Positions 32,777 to 41,163 of a stretch of 64,000 nt of DNA are shown here, piece after piece (within the stretch, counting starts at the first letter, position 1; each line of letters opens with the position of its first letter). The DNA lies in the NCBI RefSeq assembly GCF_010500865.1, contig NZ_JAAAWN010000005.1:33772-97771 (forward strand), written 5' to 3'. The notes beneath the pieces were generated by a model. The model did not search any database. It was not told the DNA's origin and saw nothing but the letters and a program-made list of their open reading frames with translations. Position numbers and translations under genes: made by a program. This DNA comes from Alteromonas profundi (GTDB lineage Bacteria > Pseudomonadota > Gammaproteobacteria > Enterobacterales > Alteromonadaceae).

Positions 32777-32864
32777 GCAAGTGATTTTAATCACGCCTTA
32801 CAAAGCTGAACCTATTTAATAAACCGCTTAAACGCGCTATCCTTTTAAGTTATAGCTTAGCAAA

Positions 32865-32893
32865 ATGGTCAGCCTACGTGATGCGCTGACCAT
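32865..32893. terminator. Convergent hairpin between two small-protein genes
   Basis: ATGGTCAGC (32865-32873) and GCTGACCAT (32885-32893) form a 9-bp perfect stem with an 11-base loop between convergent genes. T-runs are poor on both sides, so it is a plausible but not strong bidirectional terminator. Confidence 0.5.
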
Positions 32894-32932
32894 ACTTATT
32901 GTTAGCGCTTTTGGTTAAGTTTACAACGCCCC

Positions 32933-33304
32933 TTAAAAGGATAACTTGTTCGCTCTTGCTACGGAAAACTCATTTAACGTTAACCCTTGGTTGGCAAAAA
33001 TCTCGTTTAGCGTTTGGAACTTAGGATCGTCAGATAGATCGTTTCCAGTGTTGTTTTTTGGAACGGTCGCGCTATCAGCATCGATAGTCTTTACAGGTTG
33101 ATTTCGCACACACATTTTTACCTCATTAAGCACTTGGCAGGTACCGGTGTAGTACTTTTCGCCGCCAACAATATAACTGCACTTTTGGCTTATTTGTTTG
33201 TTTTCGCAGGCTTCGATAGCGTGGCTAAATATATGTCCGCTGTGAGCAAAGCTGTTTGTACTTACTAAGCAAAGATATAAAACAAAAATGGTATGTGTTC
33301 TCAT
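32933..33304 (-). CDS. Small secreted cysteine-containing protein
   Basis: Protein of 123 residues with a signal peptide (about 1-20, ending SFA/H). The mature part has four Cys in a short span (ACENKQISQKC, GTCQVLNEVKMC), suggesting two disulphides, followed by a disordered, Thr/Asp/Asn-rich tail. The ATG overlaps the stop of the YHYH lipoprotein gene by four bases, implying translational coupling and a functional link with that protein. No named family is recognised. Confidence 0.75.
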   Translation of the reverse strand: MRTHTIFVLYLCLVSTNSFAHSGHIFSHAIEACENKQISQKCSYIVGGEKYYTGTCQVLNEVKMCVRNQPVKTIDADSATVPKNNTGNDLSDDPKFQTLNEIFANQGLTLNEFSVARANKLSF

Positions 33305-34314
33305 TGTACTATCTCCACACTTCCTTGGGCGCCTTGGTAGCAGCCTATAAACATGTTTTCAGCCGCACTTGCTGCGTGGTAATGATAGCCTCGGCTGTCG
33401 TCGCTATGTCCCCTACATTCATCTAAATCGTAGTCTTCTTCACCCTCACTATTGAGCATGGCATAAATTCCGTACCCATCTAGTGCGTAGCCTAATAAAT
33501 TTGCATGCCCATCTAGTGTAGTAATTATATTGCTGCACCCTAGGGCGGCATGGTAATGATACCCTTCCGCGGGGTTGATATGACCACCACAATCGTCAAA
33601 CGCGGCAATGGTATTGGCCGCCAATATTGCACTTACCGGGGCAGGGCCTGCTATTACCACGCCATTAAGCGCTACGCCTAAGTCTGCGCCTACTTGTTCA
33701 GGGGTAGACAAGGGGATAGGTGACGCAGGGATAAGGAATTTTTGCGCTACGCCGCCACCGTAATACTCTATGGCGCATTCAACACAGTGATTTTGATATT
33801 CTGGGTCTACGTTAGGCCGCGCAGCTGCTTCACAGGCAATTTGTGTATCGGTAACGAAGACTTCACCGGTGGTTTCATCGTATAGTTGCCAGTCGTCGCC
33901 ATACAGTGTTTTGGTGTACACAATAAACGCACCATCCAACTGATAGAGTTCGCCGCTTCCATCAAACCACACGCCCCCCTGGGTTGCGTCATCGTCAATG
34001 TGGGTAGGGCAAAACGGGCCTATTTCATTATTTGACGGTACACCACTTATAACGATTTCATAGCACAGCGTTTCAGTGCCATCTGTTAGCGTACAGGCTG
34101 TGGTCTCGATAGGTTCGGATAGTGCGCTGTCAAAGAAGTAATCTGGATTTAAGCCAATTTGCGTTGTAGTTGCATTGTTATTTTCATCGGTAGTGTCCTC
34201 TGAGGATGTCGAAGTGATATCGCTTCCTGTTGATAGCGTATCCTCCGTGCCGTTACATGCTACAAGAGCAAGCGCTCCGAACAGAATAACCAACATGTAT
34301 ATATGATTCATCAA
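33301..34314 (-). CDS. YHYH-domain lipoprotein
   Basis: Exported lipoprotein of 337 residues: the signal ends in LVAC (Cys near residue 20), followed by a Ser/Thr/Asp-rich linker. The C-terminal domain carries two GYHYHA motifs, each preceded by Cys, Gly and His (CGGHINPAEGYHYH, CRGHSDDSRGYHYH), and GYALDGYGIY between them, which is the signature of the YHYH family (PF14240). The clustered His suggests metal binding; this is inference. It is followed by a coupled small secreted protein. Confidence 0.88.
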   Translation of the reverse strand: MMNHIYMLVILFGALALVACNGTEDTLSTGSDITSTSSEDTTDENNNATTTQIGLNPDYFFDSALSEPIETTACTLTDGTETLCYEIVISGVPSNNEIGPFCPTHIDDDATQGGVWFDGSGELYQLDGAFIVYTKTLYGDDWQLYDETTGEVFVTDTQIACEAAARPNVDPEYQNHCVECAIEYYGGGVAQKFLIPASPIPLSTPEQVGADLGVALNGVVIAGPAPVSAILAANTIAAFDDCGGHINPAEGYHYHAALGCSNIITTLDGHANLLGYALDGYGIYAMLNSEGEEDYDLDECRGHSDDSRGYHYHAASAAENMFIGCYQGAQGSVEIVQ

Positions 34315-34484
34315 AGTGCCCTGTAGTGAGTATCTATTACATTTGTGGTTGCGCTAATGGTGATAGGTGTTATTACCGCACCATTAGCGAGGGGAGGTGC
34401 CAGCTAGGCACCGTTTAAATAAATGAATAGTAAGCTTAAAAAGTGCAGTTGCTGTGCAGATTCAAAGGGACTTTGATGAAGGTT

Positions 34485-35180
34485 TTATTGTTGCGCTAAT
34501 TTGTAGCCTACGCCGTATACCGCTTGAATAGGGCATTGGTAGTTATTTACGGTTAATTTATGACGGAGGTTTTTCATATGGCTGTCTATAGTTCGACTGC
34601 TCACTACGCGGCCATCTTGGTAGCCAGAAGCCATAAGCTGTTCTCGTGTATACACTACGCCAGGTTTGCTCATGATAGTAGCCAGTAGGCGGAATTCAAC
34701 CGGCGTAAGATCTATTTCACTGTCATGGCAGGTGCAGCGAAACTTAGCGATATCAAGTTGAATATGTTCAAACGTAAGAATGCTTTTGTTGTCTTGCTCG
34801 TGGGGTTTAGGCGCCACCCGTCGTAAAATGGTTTGTACTCGTGCAACGACTTCACGGGCAGAAAATGGTTTACATATATAATCGTCTGCACCAGCTTCCA
34901 GACCAATTAAGCGATCAATTTCATCTACCCTCGCGGTGAGTAATAAGATAGGTACTTGGGAAAAACGTCGAATTTGCTTACACAGGGTTAGCCCATCTAT
35001 ACCGGGCAACATACGATCTAAGATAATTGCTAACGGAGGATGTTGTTGAACGTCCTCTATAACAGCATCGCCTGTGTGTATGACTTTAGTTTTAAACCCT
35101 TCTAAGGCAAAAAAGTCGACGAGAATTTGAGCAATTTTTTCTTCGTCTTCAACAATCAGTACGTGATCTAACGCCGTCAT
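34485..35180 (-). CDS. OmpR-family response regulator, BaeR-like
   Basis: Two-component response regulator of 231 residues. The receiver domain (about 1-120) has the acidic pair VEDEE, the phosphoacceptor Asp in ILDRMLPG, LLTAR and the Lys in CKPF. The C-terminal winged-helix domain has LTPVEFRLLATIMSKPGVVYTREQL split over the usual positions, and RTIDSHMKNLRHKL. It overlaps the histidine kinase gene by one base and follows it in the same transcript, so they are a cognate pair. The target genes are unknown, but the small secreted gene divergent from the kinase is the nearest candidate. Confidence 0.92.
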   Translation of the reverse strand: MTALDHVLIVEDEEKIAQILVDFFALEGFKTKVIHTGDAVIEDVQQHPPLAIILDRMLPGIDGLTLCKQIRRFSQVPILLLTARVDEIDRLIGLEAGADDYICKPFSAREVVARVQTILRRVAPKPHEQDNKSILTFEHIQLDIAKFRCTCHDSEIDLTPVEFRLLATIMSKPGVVYTREQLMASGYQDGRVVSSRTIDSHMKNLRHKLTVNNYQCPIQAVYGVGYKLAQQ

Positions 35181-36601
35181 TATTGGTCCTTTTGTTCTGT
35201 AATTGCGGGGAAGGCTACGTTAATTTTAACCCCGCCAAGCATTGAAGGCATAGCGCTAATCTCACCCTTGTGTGCCTGCGCAATTTGCTTACAAATAGAT
35301 AAGCCAAGACCGCCACCGCTGCTTCTGCGGGCGCGTGATGCATCTTCTCTGAAAAGTGGTTCAAATAACATACTTTCGTTGCCTTTAATCACACCGGGGG
35401 CACTGTCTTCAACACAAAGGGTTACTGTAGTTTGTGAGGTGGAAACGCTAATGTGCACCTCCCCCGGCGCATCTGTATATTCGCAGGCGTTTATTAACAG
35501 GTTACTCAGCAATTGCTTAATACGCGATGCATCGGCGTTTATTACTGCGTTTTGTGTGACGCAAACGTGTAACGAAAGCAATTTTTGTTGAAACCTTGCA
35601 CGCAGTTTATCGCATTGCTCATCAACAATATCGGATAAATTTAACGGTGAAAATTGATAGCGAAGGCCGCCTATGTCTGATAATGATAATTGGTATAAAT
35701 CGTCAACAAGGAGGGATAGGCGAGAAACTTCTTGGTCGAATGAGATAAGCTGTTTGTTATCAAACGCTCTGATCCCCGCTTTAACGAGTTCAATTTCTCC
35801 CGCCAAAATGGTAAGTGGCGTTCGTAGTTCATGAGAGATATCAGCAAGCCATTGATTTTTGCTTTTCTCTTGGGTCTTTAATGTCTCTGCAAGTGTATTG
35901 ATATGCTGCATAAGTTCACCGAATTCGTCGCTACGATCATTGGGTAATTTGCTTTCGTAGCGTCGCGCAGTCAGATCTTTCACTGCGTGGTGAATAGCTT
36001 TAAATGGGCGAATGATCCGCGGCGTTATGCCAAGAGCCAGAATAATAGCGACCCCAAACGATACCAACCCGATAATAATAATGGCATGGCTTTGCTGACG
36101 GGAAAATGCCTTAGCGGTTTCTGAACTTGGCGTGGCAGGCGGGAAGCTTACAAGCCAGCCAATTTGTTGGGTGTTAAGCGTAACCGGAACGCGTACTTCA
36201 CGTCCTGAATCTGTTGCCAATAGATTACCCGAAACGAGCACTTGATTCTCATCTAATAGGGCGGTGGGGGGCCCACCTTCGCTACGGTTAATGAACGATG
36301 GCGCTGAATAAGAAGCGGAGGGTGGCGGTGGTGCTCTATGGTGAGGCGGCCTTAATCGTCGCTCTGGCGGGCTTGAAAAAAACCGCGCATTGGCAAGGTC
36401 CACATTCTCCCATGAGTTTCCATTTGCTTTGTATTCTTCAACAACAAGAGAGCTCAACATAGCAAGCCGTTCACGCTCTTGGTTAATAATAAACTCGTTA
36501 AAGCCCTGCTCAAAGCTCCACCGCGCTAACGCGAGGGAAAGCAAAAGTGAAAAGCAGGTAAAGCCTAATAATAAACAAAGGAATTTATAAGATAGTTTCA
36601 T
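35180..36601 (-). CDS. Sensor histidine kinase, BaeS-like
   Basis: Inner-membrane kinase of 473 residues with two transmembrane segments (about 8-26 and 175-197) around a periplasmic sensor. A HAMP domain follows, then the H-box DISHELRTPL, an N-box with LLINACEYTD, and G-boxes including GGGLGLSICKQI. The periplasmic loop contains a striking Pro/His/Arg-rich stretch encoded at 36299-36370 (PPHHRAPPPP core). ATG 36601 starts the first hydrophobic helix; an in-frame extension to 36658 is possible, and no ribosome site is strong. It is transcribed with the response regulator. Confidence 0.92.
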   Translation of the reverse strand: MKLSYKFLCLLLGFTCFSLLLSLALARWSFEQGFNEFIINQERERLAMLSSLVVEEYKANGNSWENVDLANARFFSSPPERRLRPPHHRAPPPPSASYSAPSFINRSEGGPPTALLDENQVLVSGNLLATDSGREVRVPVTLNTQQIGWLVSFPPATPSSETAKAFSRQQSHAIIIIGLVSFGVAIILALGITPRIIRPFKAIHHAVKDLTARRYESKLPNDRSDEFGELMQHINTLAETLKTQEKSKNQWLADISHELRTPLTILAGEIELVKAGIRAFDNKQLISFDQEVSRLSLLVDDLYQLSLSDIGGLRYQFSPLNLSDIVDEQCDKLRARFQQKLLSLHVCVTQNAVINADASRIKQLLSNLLINACEYTDAPGEVHISVSTSQTTVTLCVEDSAPGVIKGNESMLFEPLFREDASRARRSSGGGLGLSICKQIAQAHKGEISAMPSMLGGVKINVAFPAITEQKDQ

Positions 36602-36864
36602 AAAACGCAGTATAGAGTACAGACCATCGAGAACAAATGCGGTTAGGTGGTTATTCACTAATTATACGGGAAAGCTGCACAGTTGCTGCACATTCTTTCG
36701 TTACACTAGGCTGGCAAATTACGTAGCGTGTTTATGCGTTAGCAGTGGCTTTTGCTAAGTTACCGTTTAAGTGAACCCTTTGACTTCATTGTTCACAACA
36801 AAGCAAATGCGTACTGCGTAATACAATTGGTTAATTACATACCCATTGGGTCACGAGGTTTTTC

Positions 36865-37122
36865 ATGAAACTAAAGAATTCAACATTATTAGTCGGTATA
36901 TTCGCGGCGGCGGGTTTAACGTTGGCTACTTCAAATGCATTCGCGCAACAACGCGAGCGCCCACAAGGTCCACCGCCAGAAGCGATAGAAGCGTGTGAAG
37001 GTCTCGCAGAAGGTGATAGTGTCAGCTTTGAGTCACCCCATGGCGATACGTTAGAAGGCGAATGTCAATACATGGGTGATGAACTGGTTGCAGTCCCCAA
37101 AAATGGTAGACCGCATCACTAG
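36865..37122 (+). CDS. Tiny exported Pro/His-rich protein
   Basis: This 85-residue protein has a signal peptide (about 1-27, ending AFA/Q). The mature form of about 58 residues begins QQRERPQGPPPEA and has two Cys (EACEG, EGECQ), which may form a disulphide, and a His-His C-terminus. GAGGT precedes the ATG. It is divergent from a BaeSR-like two-component system whose sensor loop is likewise Pro/His-rich, so it may be a target or accessory of that system. No biochemical function is known to me. Confidence 0.75.
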   Translation: MKLKNSTLLVGIFAAAGLTLATSNAFAQQRERPQGPPPEAIEACEGLAEGDSVSFESPHGDTLEGECQYMGDELVAVPKNGRPHH

Positions 37123-37130
37123 TTTACGGC

Positions 37131-37159
37131 AAAAAACCAACGCTCTATTGAGCGTTGGT
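37131..37159 (-). terminator. Terminator overlapping the nucleosidase stop codon
   Basis: ACCAACGCTC (37136-37145), loop TATT and GAGCGTTGGT (37150-37159) form a 10-bp perfect stem. Six A at 37131-37136 give a U-run on the - strand, so it terminates the nucleosidase gene. The hairpin covers that gene's last codons and stop (37145-37147). Confidence 0.85.
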
Positions 37160-38032
37160 CTGTAGCTGTTTGATATAGGCTTCTACTACGTGTTTTACAA
37201 ATAACTGGCAGGCTTTTGCCGTACTTGGGTCGTATTCACCATGATTAGTGGCGTTATTGGATAAAATTCGTATGCCTAACAGCGGCGTGTGATATGCATG
37301 GGCAATTTGAGCGGCCGCCGAGGTCTCCATCTCTTCAACGCTTGTGCCTATTTCGCGATGTAACCACTCAATTCTATCCAGCTCGTTGTTCCAAAAGTTA
37401 CCACTACCGATAGTGCCTTTTACTACCCGCCCACTTTTGTGCATGTTTTTTACCGATAATGCCACTGCCATTAAGGTGCTGTCCCCTTGGTAATAACGAA
37501 TTTTCTCCGCATCGGCAGCGCTATCGCCTTCGCCCGCACTTCCTTCTGACGCCATTAAGTCCATTGGTGTCCACGAAAATGGCGCAGAGCCTTTTCCTTT
37601 AGCTCGTTTAGGCGTTTTAAAACTGGTTGCGTTAACGCTTCGCGCGCCAAGTACTATATCTCCTACGTGTAATGCAGGGTCATGGCCGCCTGAGGTCCCT
37701 TGGTTGATAATCGCTATGGGCCTGTATTTAATTATTCCCACGGCGGTGGCTGCTGCGGTATTTTCCACGCCTTTACCGGTTTTTACCACCACCACGGGGT
37801 AACCGTTTAAGCTGCCTTTGTAGAAACTGGCATTCCCAGATTGTTCAACTTGAACATTATCTAGTAAGGATGCAAAGTATTCTGCCTCTATAGGCATAGG
37901 GCCTTGGATCATAATAGGAGATTGAGGAGAAGGAGCGCCTTTAACCGCTACACTGTTGAACGAGCTTTGGGCTCTAGCGGTAAAAGTAAAAAGCGTTAAG
38001 ATAACGCCAATAAACAAAACAAGAGTTTTCAT
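37145..38032 (-). CDS. Exported nucleoside phosphorylase/MTA-SAH nucleosidase-like protein
   Basis: This 295-residue protein has a signal peptide (about 1-21, ending ARA/Q) before a PNP/UDP phosphorylase-superfamily domain. Recognisable motifs are MPIEAEYFASLL, IINQGTSGGHDPALHVGDIVLG, EMETSAAAQIAHAY and GIRILSNNATN, close to MTA/SAH nucleosidases. The active-site Glu-Met-Glu and a late acidic position are replaced in part: the usual Ser-Asp before Asn-Ala is Ser-Asn here. A Gly/Ser/Asp-rich insertion (EGSAGEGDSAADAEK) interrupts the middle. ATG 38032 starts the signal peptide. An exported location would suit extracellular nucleoside salvage, by inference. Confidence 0.8.
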   Translation of the reverse strand: MKTLVLFIGVILTLFTFTARAQSSFNSVAVKGAPSPQSPIMIQGPMPIEAEYFASLLDNVQVEQSGNASFYKGSLNGYPVVVVKTGKGVENTAAATAVGIIKYRPIAIINQGTSGGHDPALHVGDIVLGARSVNATSFKTPKRAKGKGSAPFSWTPMDLMASEGSAGEGDSAADAEKIRYYQGDSTLMAVALSVKNMHKSGRVVKGTIGSGNFWNNELDRIEWLHREIGTSVEEMETSAAAQIAHAYHTPLLGIRILSNNATNHGEYDPSTAKACQLFVKHVVEAYIKQLQTNAQ

Positions 38033-38270
38033 AAAGAGTGATCCTACTAAATATTGGTGTAGACCAGCAAAGAGTCGCACGCGCATTAAAAACCTATCGC
38101 TTAAACTTTAATATCAGGTAAAAAGCATTGCGCTAAAAAATGAAGGGGAAAGATAAACCTAAGCGAAGAAACGCAGTAAAAAGAGTGGGTAACGATCTCT
38201 CTGATGGCGTCAAAAGAAAAATACGGGCAGATGCTTTAGTGTTATTTACACCTGCCCATAAGGCGGAAAG

Positions 38271-39707
38271 TTACTCTACATCAACAATTTTAAGTGTATT
38301 CGTTGAGCCTACTTTTTCCATTTCATCGCCATAGGTTAAAATAATGCTGTCACCACTTTTCACCAAACCTTTTTCTTTAAGTACGGCAATAACATCGTAC
38401 TTAAGCTTACCTGCTTCGCTCTTTGATGAGTCGAAATATACCGGCTTAACGCCACGGTAAAGTGCCATTCCATTTAGCGTATCTTCATGACGAGACATGG
38501 CAATAATAGGTAAAGAGGTAGTAATACGCGACATAAGTTTAGGCGTGGTACCGCTTTCGGTAAGCCCAACAATAGCTTTAACACTTGGTAAGTGATTAGC
38601 TGCATATACCGCAGACAGAGCGATAGATTCGCTGGTTGATGAAAACAGCTGGTCCATGCGGTGTTTAGAAATTTTAACACTTGGGTGTGTCTCTGCACCT
38701 TCGCACACACGGGCCATGGCGGTAACGGTTTCTACCGGGAAGTTACCTGCCGCTGTTTCGGCTGAAAGCATAACCGCATCGGTGCCGTCTAATACCGCAT
38801 TAGCAACGTCCATTACTTCTGCACGGGTTGGCATAGGGCTATCGATCATCGACTCCATCATTTGCGTCGCCGTGATAACCACTTTATTAAGTTGACGCGA
38901 GCGAGCGATAAGCTTTTTCTGAACACCTACAAGCTCTGCATCACCAATCTCTACACCTAAGTCACCACGCGCAACCATCACAGCGTTAGACGCACTAATG
39001 ATGTCGGTAATTGCTTCATCGGTTGCTACCGCTTCTGCACGTTCTACTTTGGCACAAATTTTCGCGTAACAACCCGCTGCTTCAGCAAGTTCACGGGCAT
39101 AGTCAAGATCTGCACCGCTACGAGGAAAAGACACCGCTAGATAATCTACGCCAATTTTTGCGGCTGTTTTAATATCTTCTTTGTCTTTTTCGGTCAATGC
39201 TTCAGCAGACAAGCCGCCGCCTTGGCGGTTAATTCCTTTGTTGTTTGATAGCTTACCGCCTACTGTAACTTCGGTAAGTACCTTGCGGCCTTCTACCGCA
39301 GTAACACGTAATTGAATACGCCCGTCATCCAACAGTAAAATATCGCCAGCTGATACATCGTCAGGTAGGGCTTTGTAATCAATACCTACTTGCTTGTTGG
39401 TGCCAGCGTCACGGTCAAGTTCAGCGTCTAAGGTAAATTCGGCGCCTACTTCTAAGTGCACTGCGCCTTCAGCAAAACGTGCAACGCGAATTTTCGGGCC
39501 TTGCAAATCGCCCAAAATGGCTACGTATTTGCCTAGGTTTCTTGCGGCTTCTCTTACGCGCTTAGCACGTTCAATGTGGTCTTCGGCTTGGCCGTGAGAA
39601 AAATTCATGCGAACCGTGTTTGCCCCGGCGGCAATAACAGCTTGGATTTTTTCAATGGAATCGGTTGCAGGGCCGAGTGTAGCAAGAATTTTCGTTCTTC
39701 TGGTCAT
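38271..39707 (-). CDS. pyk: Pyruvate kinase
   Basis: Cytoplasmic enzyme of 478 residues converting phosphoenolpyruvate and ADP to pyruvate and ATP. It shows the N-terminal [12 protein letters not shown], substrate and metal motifs VRMNFSHG and [17 protein letters not shown]-type [20 protein letters not shown], and TQMMESMI, plus [15 protein letters not shown]. The sequence follows the PykA-type enzyme of gammaproteobacteria. A HexR-like palindrome lies about 85-98 bases upstream, so it is probably a HexR target. It stands next to hexR and the ED operon, where it handles PEP made by lower glycolysis. Confidence 0.97.
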   Translation of the reverse strand: MTRRTKILATLGPATDSIEKIQAVIAAGANTVRMNFSHGQAEDHIERAKRVREAARNLGKYVAILGDLQGPKIRVARFAEGAVHLEVGAEFTLDAELDRDAGTNKQVGIDYKALPDDVSAGDILLLDDGRIQLRVTAVEGRKVLTEVTVGGKLSNNKGINRQGGGLSAEALTEKDKEDIKTAAKIGVDYLAVSFPRSGADLDYARELAEAAGCYAKICAKVERAEAVATDEAITDIISASNAVMVARGDLGVEIGDAELVGVQKKLIARSRQLNKVVITATQMMESMIDSPMPTRAEVMDVANAVLDGTDAVMLSAETAAGNFPVETVTAMARVCEGAETHPSVKISKHRMDQLFSSTSESIALSAVYAANHLPSVKAIVGLTESGTTPKLMSRITTSLPIIAMSRHEDTLNGMALYRGVKPVYFDSSKSEAGKLKYDVIAVLKEKGLVKSGDSIILTYGDEMEKVGSTNTLKIVDVE

Positions 39708-39790
39708 AAGTGTCCGTCGCTATTTCTGAATGAAGTAATGGGCGAAATAACAGAAGGTGAAGCCTGGTAACTGCACCTGTAATCGCTTTA

Positions 39791-39805
39791 CGTAATTTTA
39801 TTACA
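39791..39805. promoter_or_regulatory. HexR-like operator before pyk
   Basis: CGTAATTTTATTACA matches the HexR consensus TGTAATwwwATTACA at 14 of 15 positions and lies 84 bases upstream of the pyk start. The hexR gene itself is next door. Confidence 0.75.
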
Positions 39806-39944
39806 GAATAGTAGTTGAATTTTACAGAAATGTGAAATAAAGAAGGAAAAACAGTGAACTGGCACGACCAGTTGATGAAGAATACTCACTGGCTAAACCC
39901 GTTAGTAAGGGCATAGGGGATGCCTGTTTCAGCTAAAAGAGAGG

Positions 39945-40004
39945 AGGATAAAAGCAGCGCTACCCACGGGGTGTAAAGCGGCGCGGGTATTTTGCTTTTA
40001 TCCT
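39945..40004. terminator. Long hairpin after hexR
   Basis: AGGATAAAAGCA (39945-39956) and TGCTTTTATCCT (39993-40004) are perfect 12-bp arms with an inner TACCC/GGGTA pair. It lies 20 bases beyond the hexR stop (transcription leftward) and before the pyk promoter. The rest of the 316-bp gap holds the HexR box and no gene. Confidence 0.6.
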
Positions 40005-40023
40005 TAGATTTTAAACGCTGAGT

Positions 40024-40875
40024 TTAATCGTTACGCTTTTCGTAGCGAGAGCCACGAAGGGTATCTTTAACACGCTTTAAATTTTCTCTAAATTTATTGC
40101 CTCGGCGTAAAGTAAAGCCCGTGGCTAACACATCAATTAAGGTAAGCTGGGCGATACGCGAAGCCATTGGCATATACATATCGGTATCTTCGGGCACCTC
40201 AAGAGAGAGAACATAGGTACATTCTTGCGCTAATGGGCTGTCTTCTGAGGTAATTCCTACCACGGTAGCATCGTTCATACGGGCTATTTGCGCCACTTCA
40301 ACTAAACTTTTCGTGCGACCGGTATGCGAGATTAACACCACCACATCGCCTGTAGTGCTATTCATGCAGCTCATACGCTGCATGAGCACGTCTTCGAAGT
40401 ACACTACTGGCACATTAAAGCGGAAGAATTTATTCAACGCATCATGGGCGACAGACGCTGAGGCGCCCAATCCAAAAAACGAAATTTTCTGGGCTTGGGT
40501 AAGCAGGTCTACGACGCGATTGACGATATTAACGTCTAAAGACTGCCGTGCCACTTCAAGGGAAGCCATCGTAGATTCGAAAATTTTGTTGGTGTATTCG
40601 TCTGGGCCGTCATTTTCATCGACGTGACGGTTCACGTAGGGCGTTCCGTTGGCTAAGCTCTGCGCCAAATGCAGTTTAAAGTCGGGGAAACCTTTAGTGT
40701 CTAATCGTCGACAAAAACGATTAACCGTAGGCTCGCTAACATCTGACATTTTAGCTAGGGTTGCTATACTCGAATGAATGGCCGTTTGCGGATTAGCAAG
40801 GATCACCTCTGCGACCTTGCGTTCGGACTTGCTGAATGCTGTTTTATTTTGGGTAATTTTTTCTAATATGTTCAT
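40024..40875 (-). CDS. hexR: HexR, RpiR-family regulator of central carbon metabolism
   Basis: DNA-binding repressor/activator of 283 residues. The N-terminal HTH_6 domain (about 1-77) has FSKSERKVAEVILANP and SEPTVNRFCRRL; the C-terminal SIS domain (about 120-260) has FFGLGASASVAHDA and VLISHTGRTKSLVEVA for sugar-phosphate binding. In Shewanella and Pseudomonas relatives HexR senses KDPG and controls zwf, edd-eda, gap and pyk. ATG 40875 is chosen because it starts the conserved MNILEKI; an upstream extension to 40950 runs into the promoter. It is divergent from the zwf operon, and a HexR-like box lies about 82 bases upstream. Confidence 0.94.
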   Translation of the reverse strand: MNILEKITQNKTAFSKSERKVAEVILANPQTAIHSSIATLAKMSDVSEPTVNRFCRRLDTKGFPDFKLHLAQSLANGTPYVNRHVDENDGPDEYTNKIFESTMASLEVARQSLDVNIVNRVVDLLTQAQKISFFGLGASASVAHDALNKFFRFNVPVVYFEDVLMQRMSCMNSTTGDVVVLISHTGRTKSLVEVAQIARMNDATVVGITSEDSPLAQECTYVLSLEVPEDTDMYMPMASRIAQLTLIDVLATGFTLRRGNKFRENLKRVKDTLRGSRYEKRND

Positions 40876-40956
40876 ATTGGTATAGCAAGAGTGATAAATA
40901 ATGAGTGAACGTTTCTTTCGTAATAGTACCCAATGTGACAGCAGTGACAAGAAAAA

Positions 40957-40971
40957 TGTAATTTTTTGACA
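40957..40971. promoter_or_regulatory. HexR-like half-degenerate operator before hexR
   Basis: TGTAATTTTTTGACA matches TGTAATwwwATTACA at 13 of 15 positions, 82 bases upstream of the hexR start, and would support autoregulation or long-range control with the zwf box. Confidence 0.5.
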
Positions 40972-41049
40972 TTTTTTGCTCTAATAGGGGAGTAAGCCGA
41001 AAGGTTTTACCCAAATAATAAGAAATTTTAATCCACAGTACACCAAAGT

Positions 41050-41064
41050 TGTAATTTTACTACA
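41050..41064. promoter_or_regulatory. HexR-like operator before zwf
   Basis: TGTAATTTTACTACA matches the HexR consensus at 14 of 15 positions and lies 100 bases upstream of the zwf ATG in the hexR-zwf divergent region. Confidence 0.75.
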
Positions 41065-41163
41065 TTTGGTGTTAACTATATGCTAATAACACGTTTGTTA
41101 TAGCTGTAGGGTACCTTGTACATACAGCGTAACCGCATACACACATTTTTAAGGTCGACGAAT

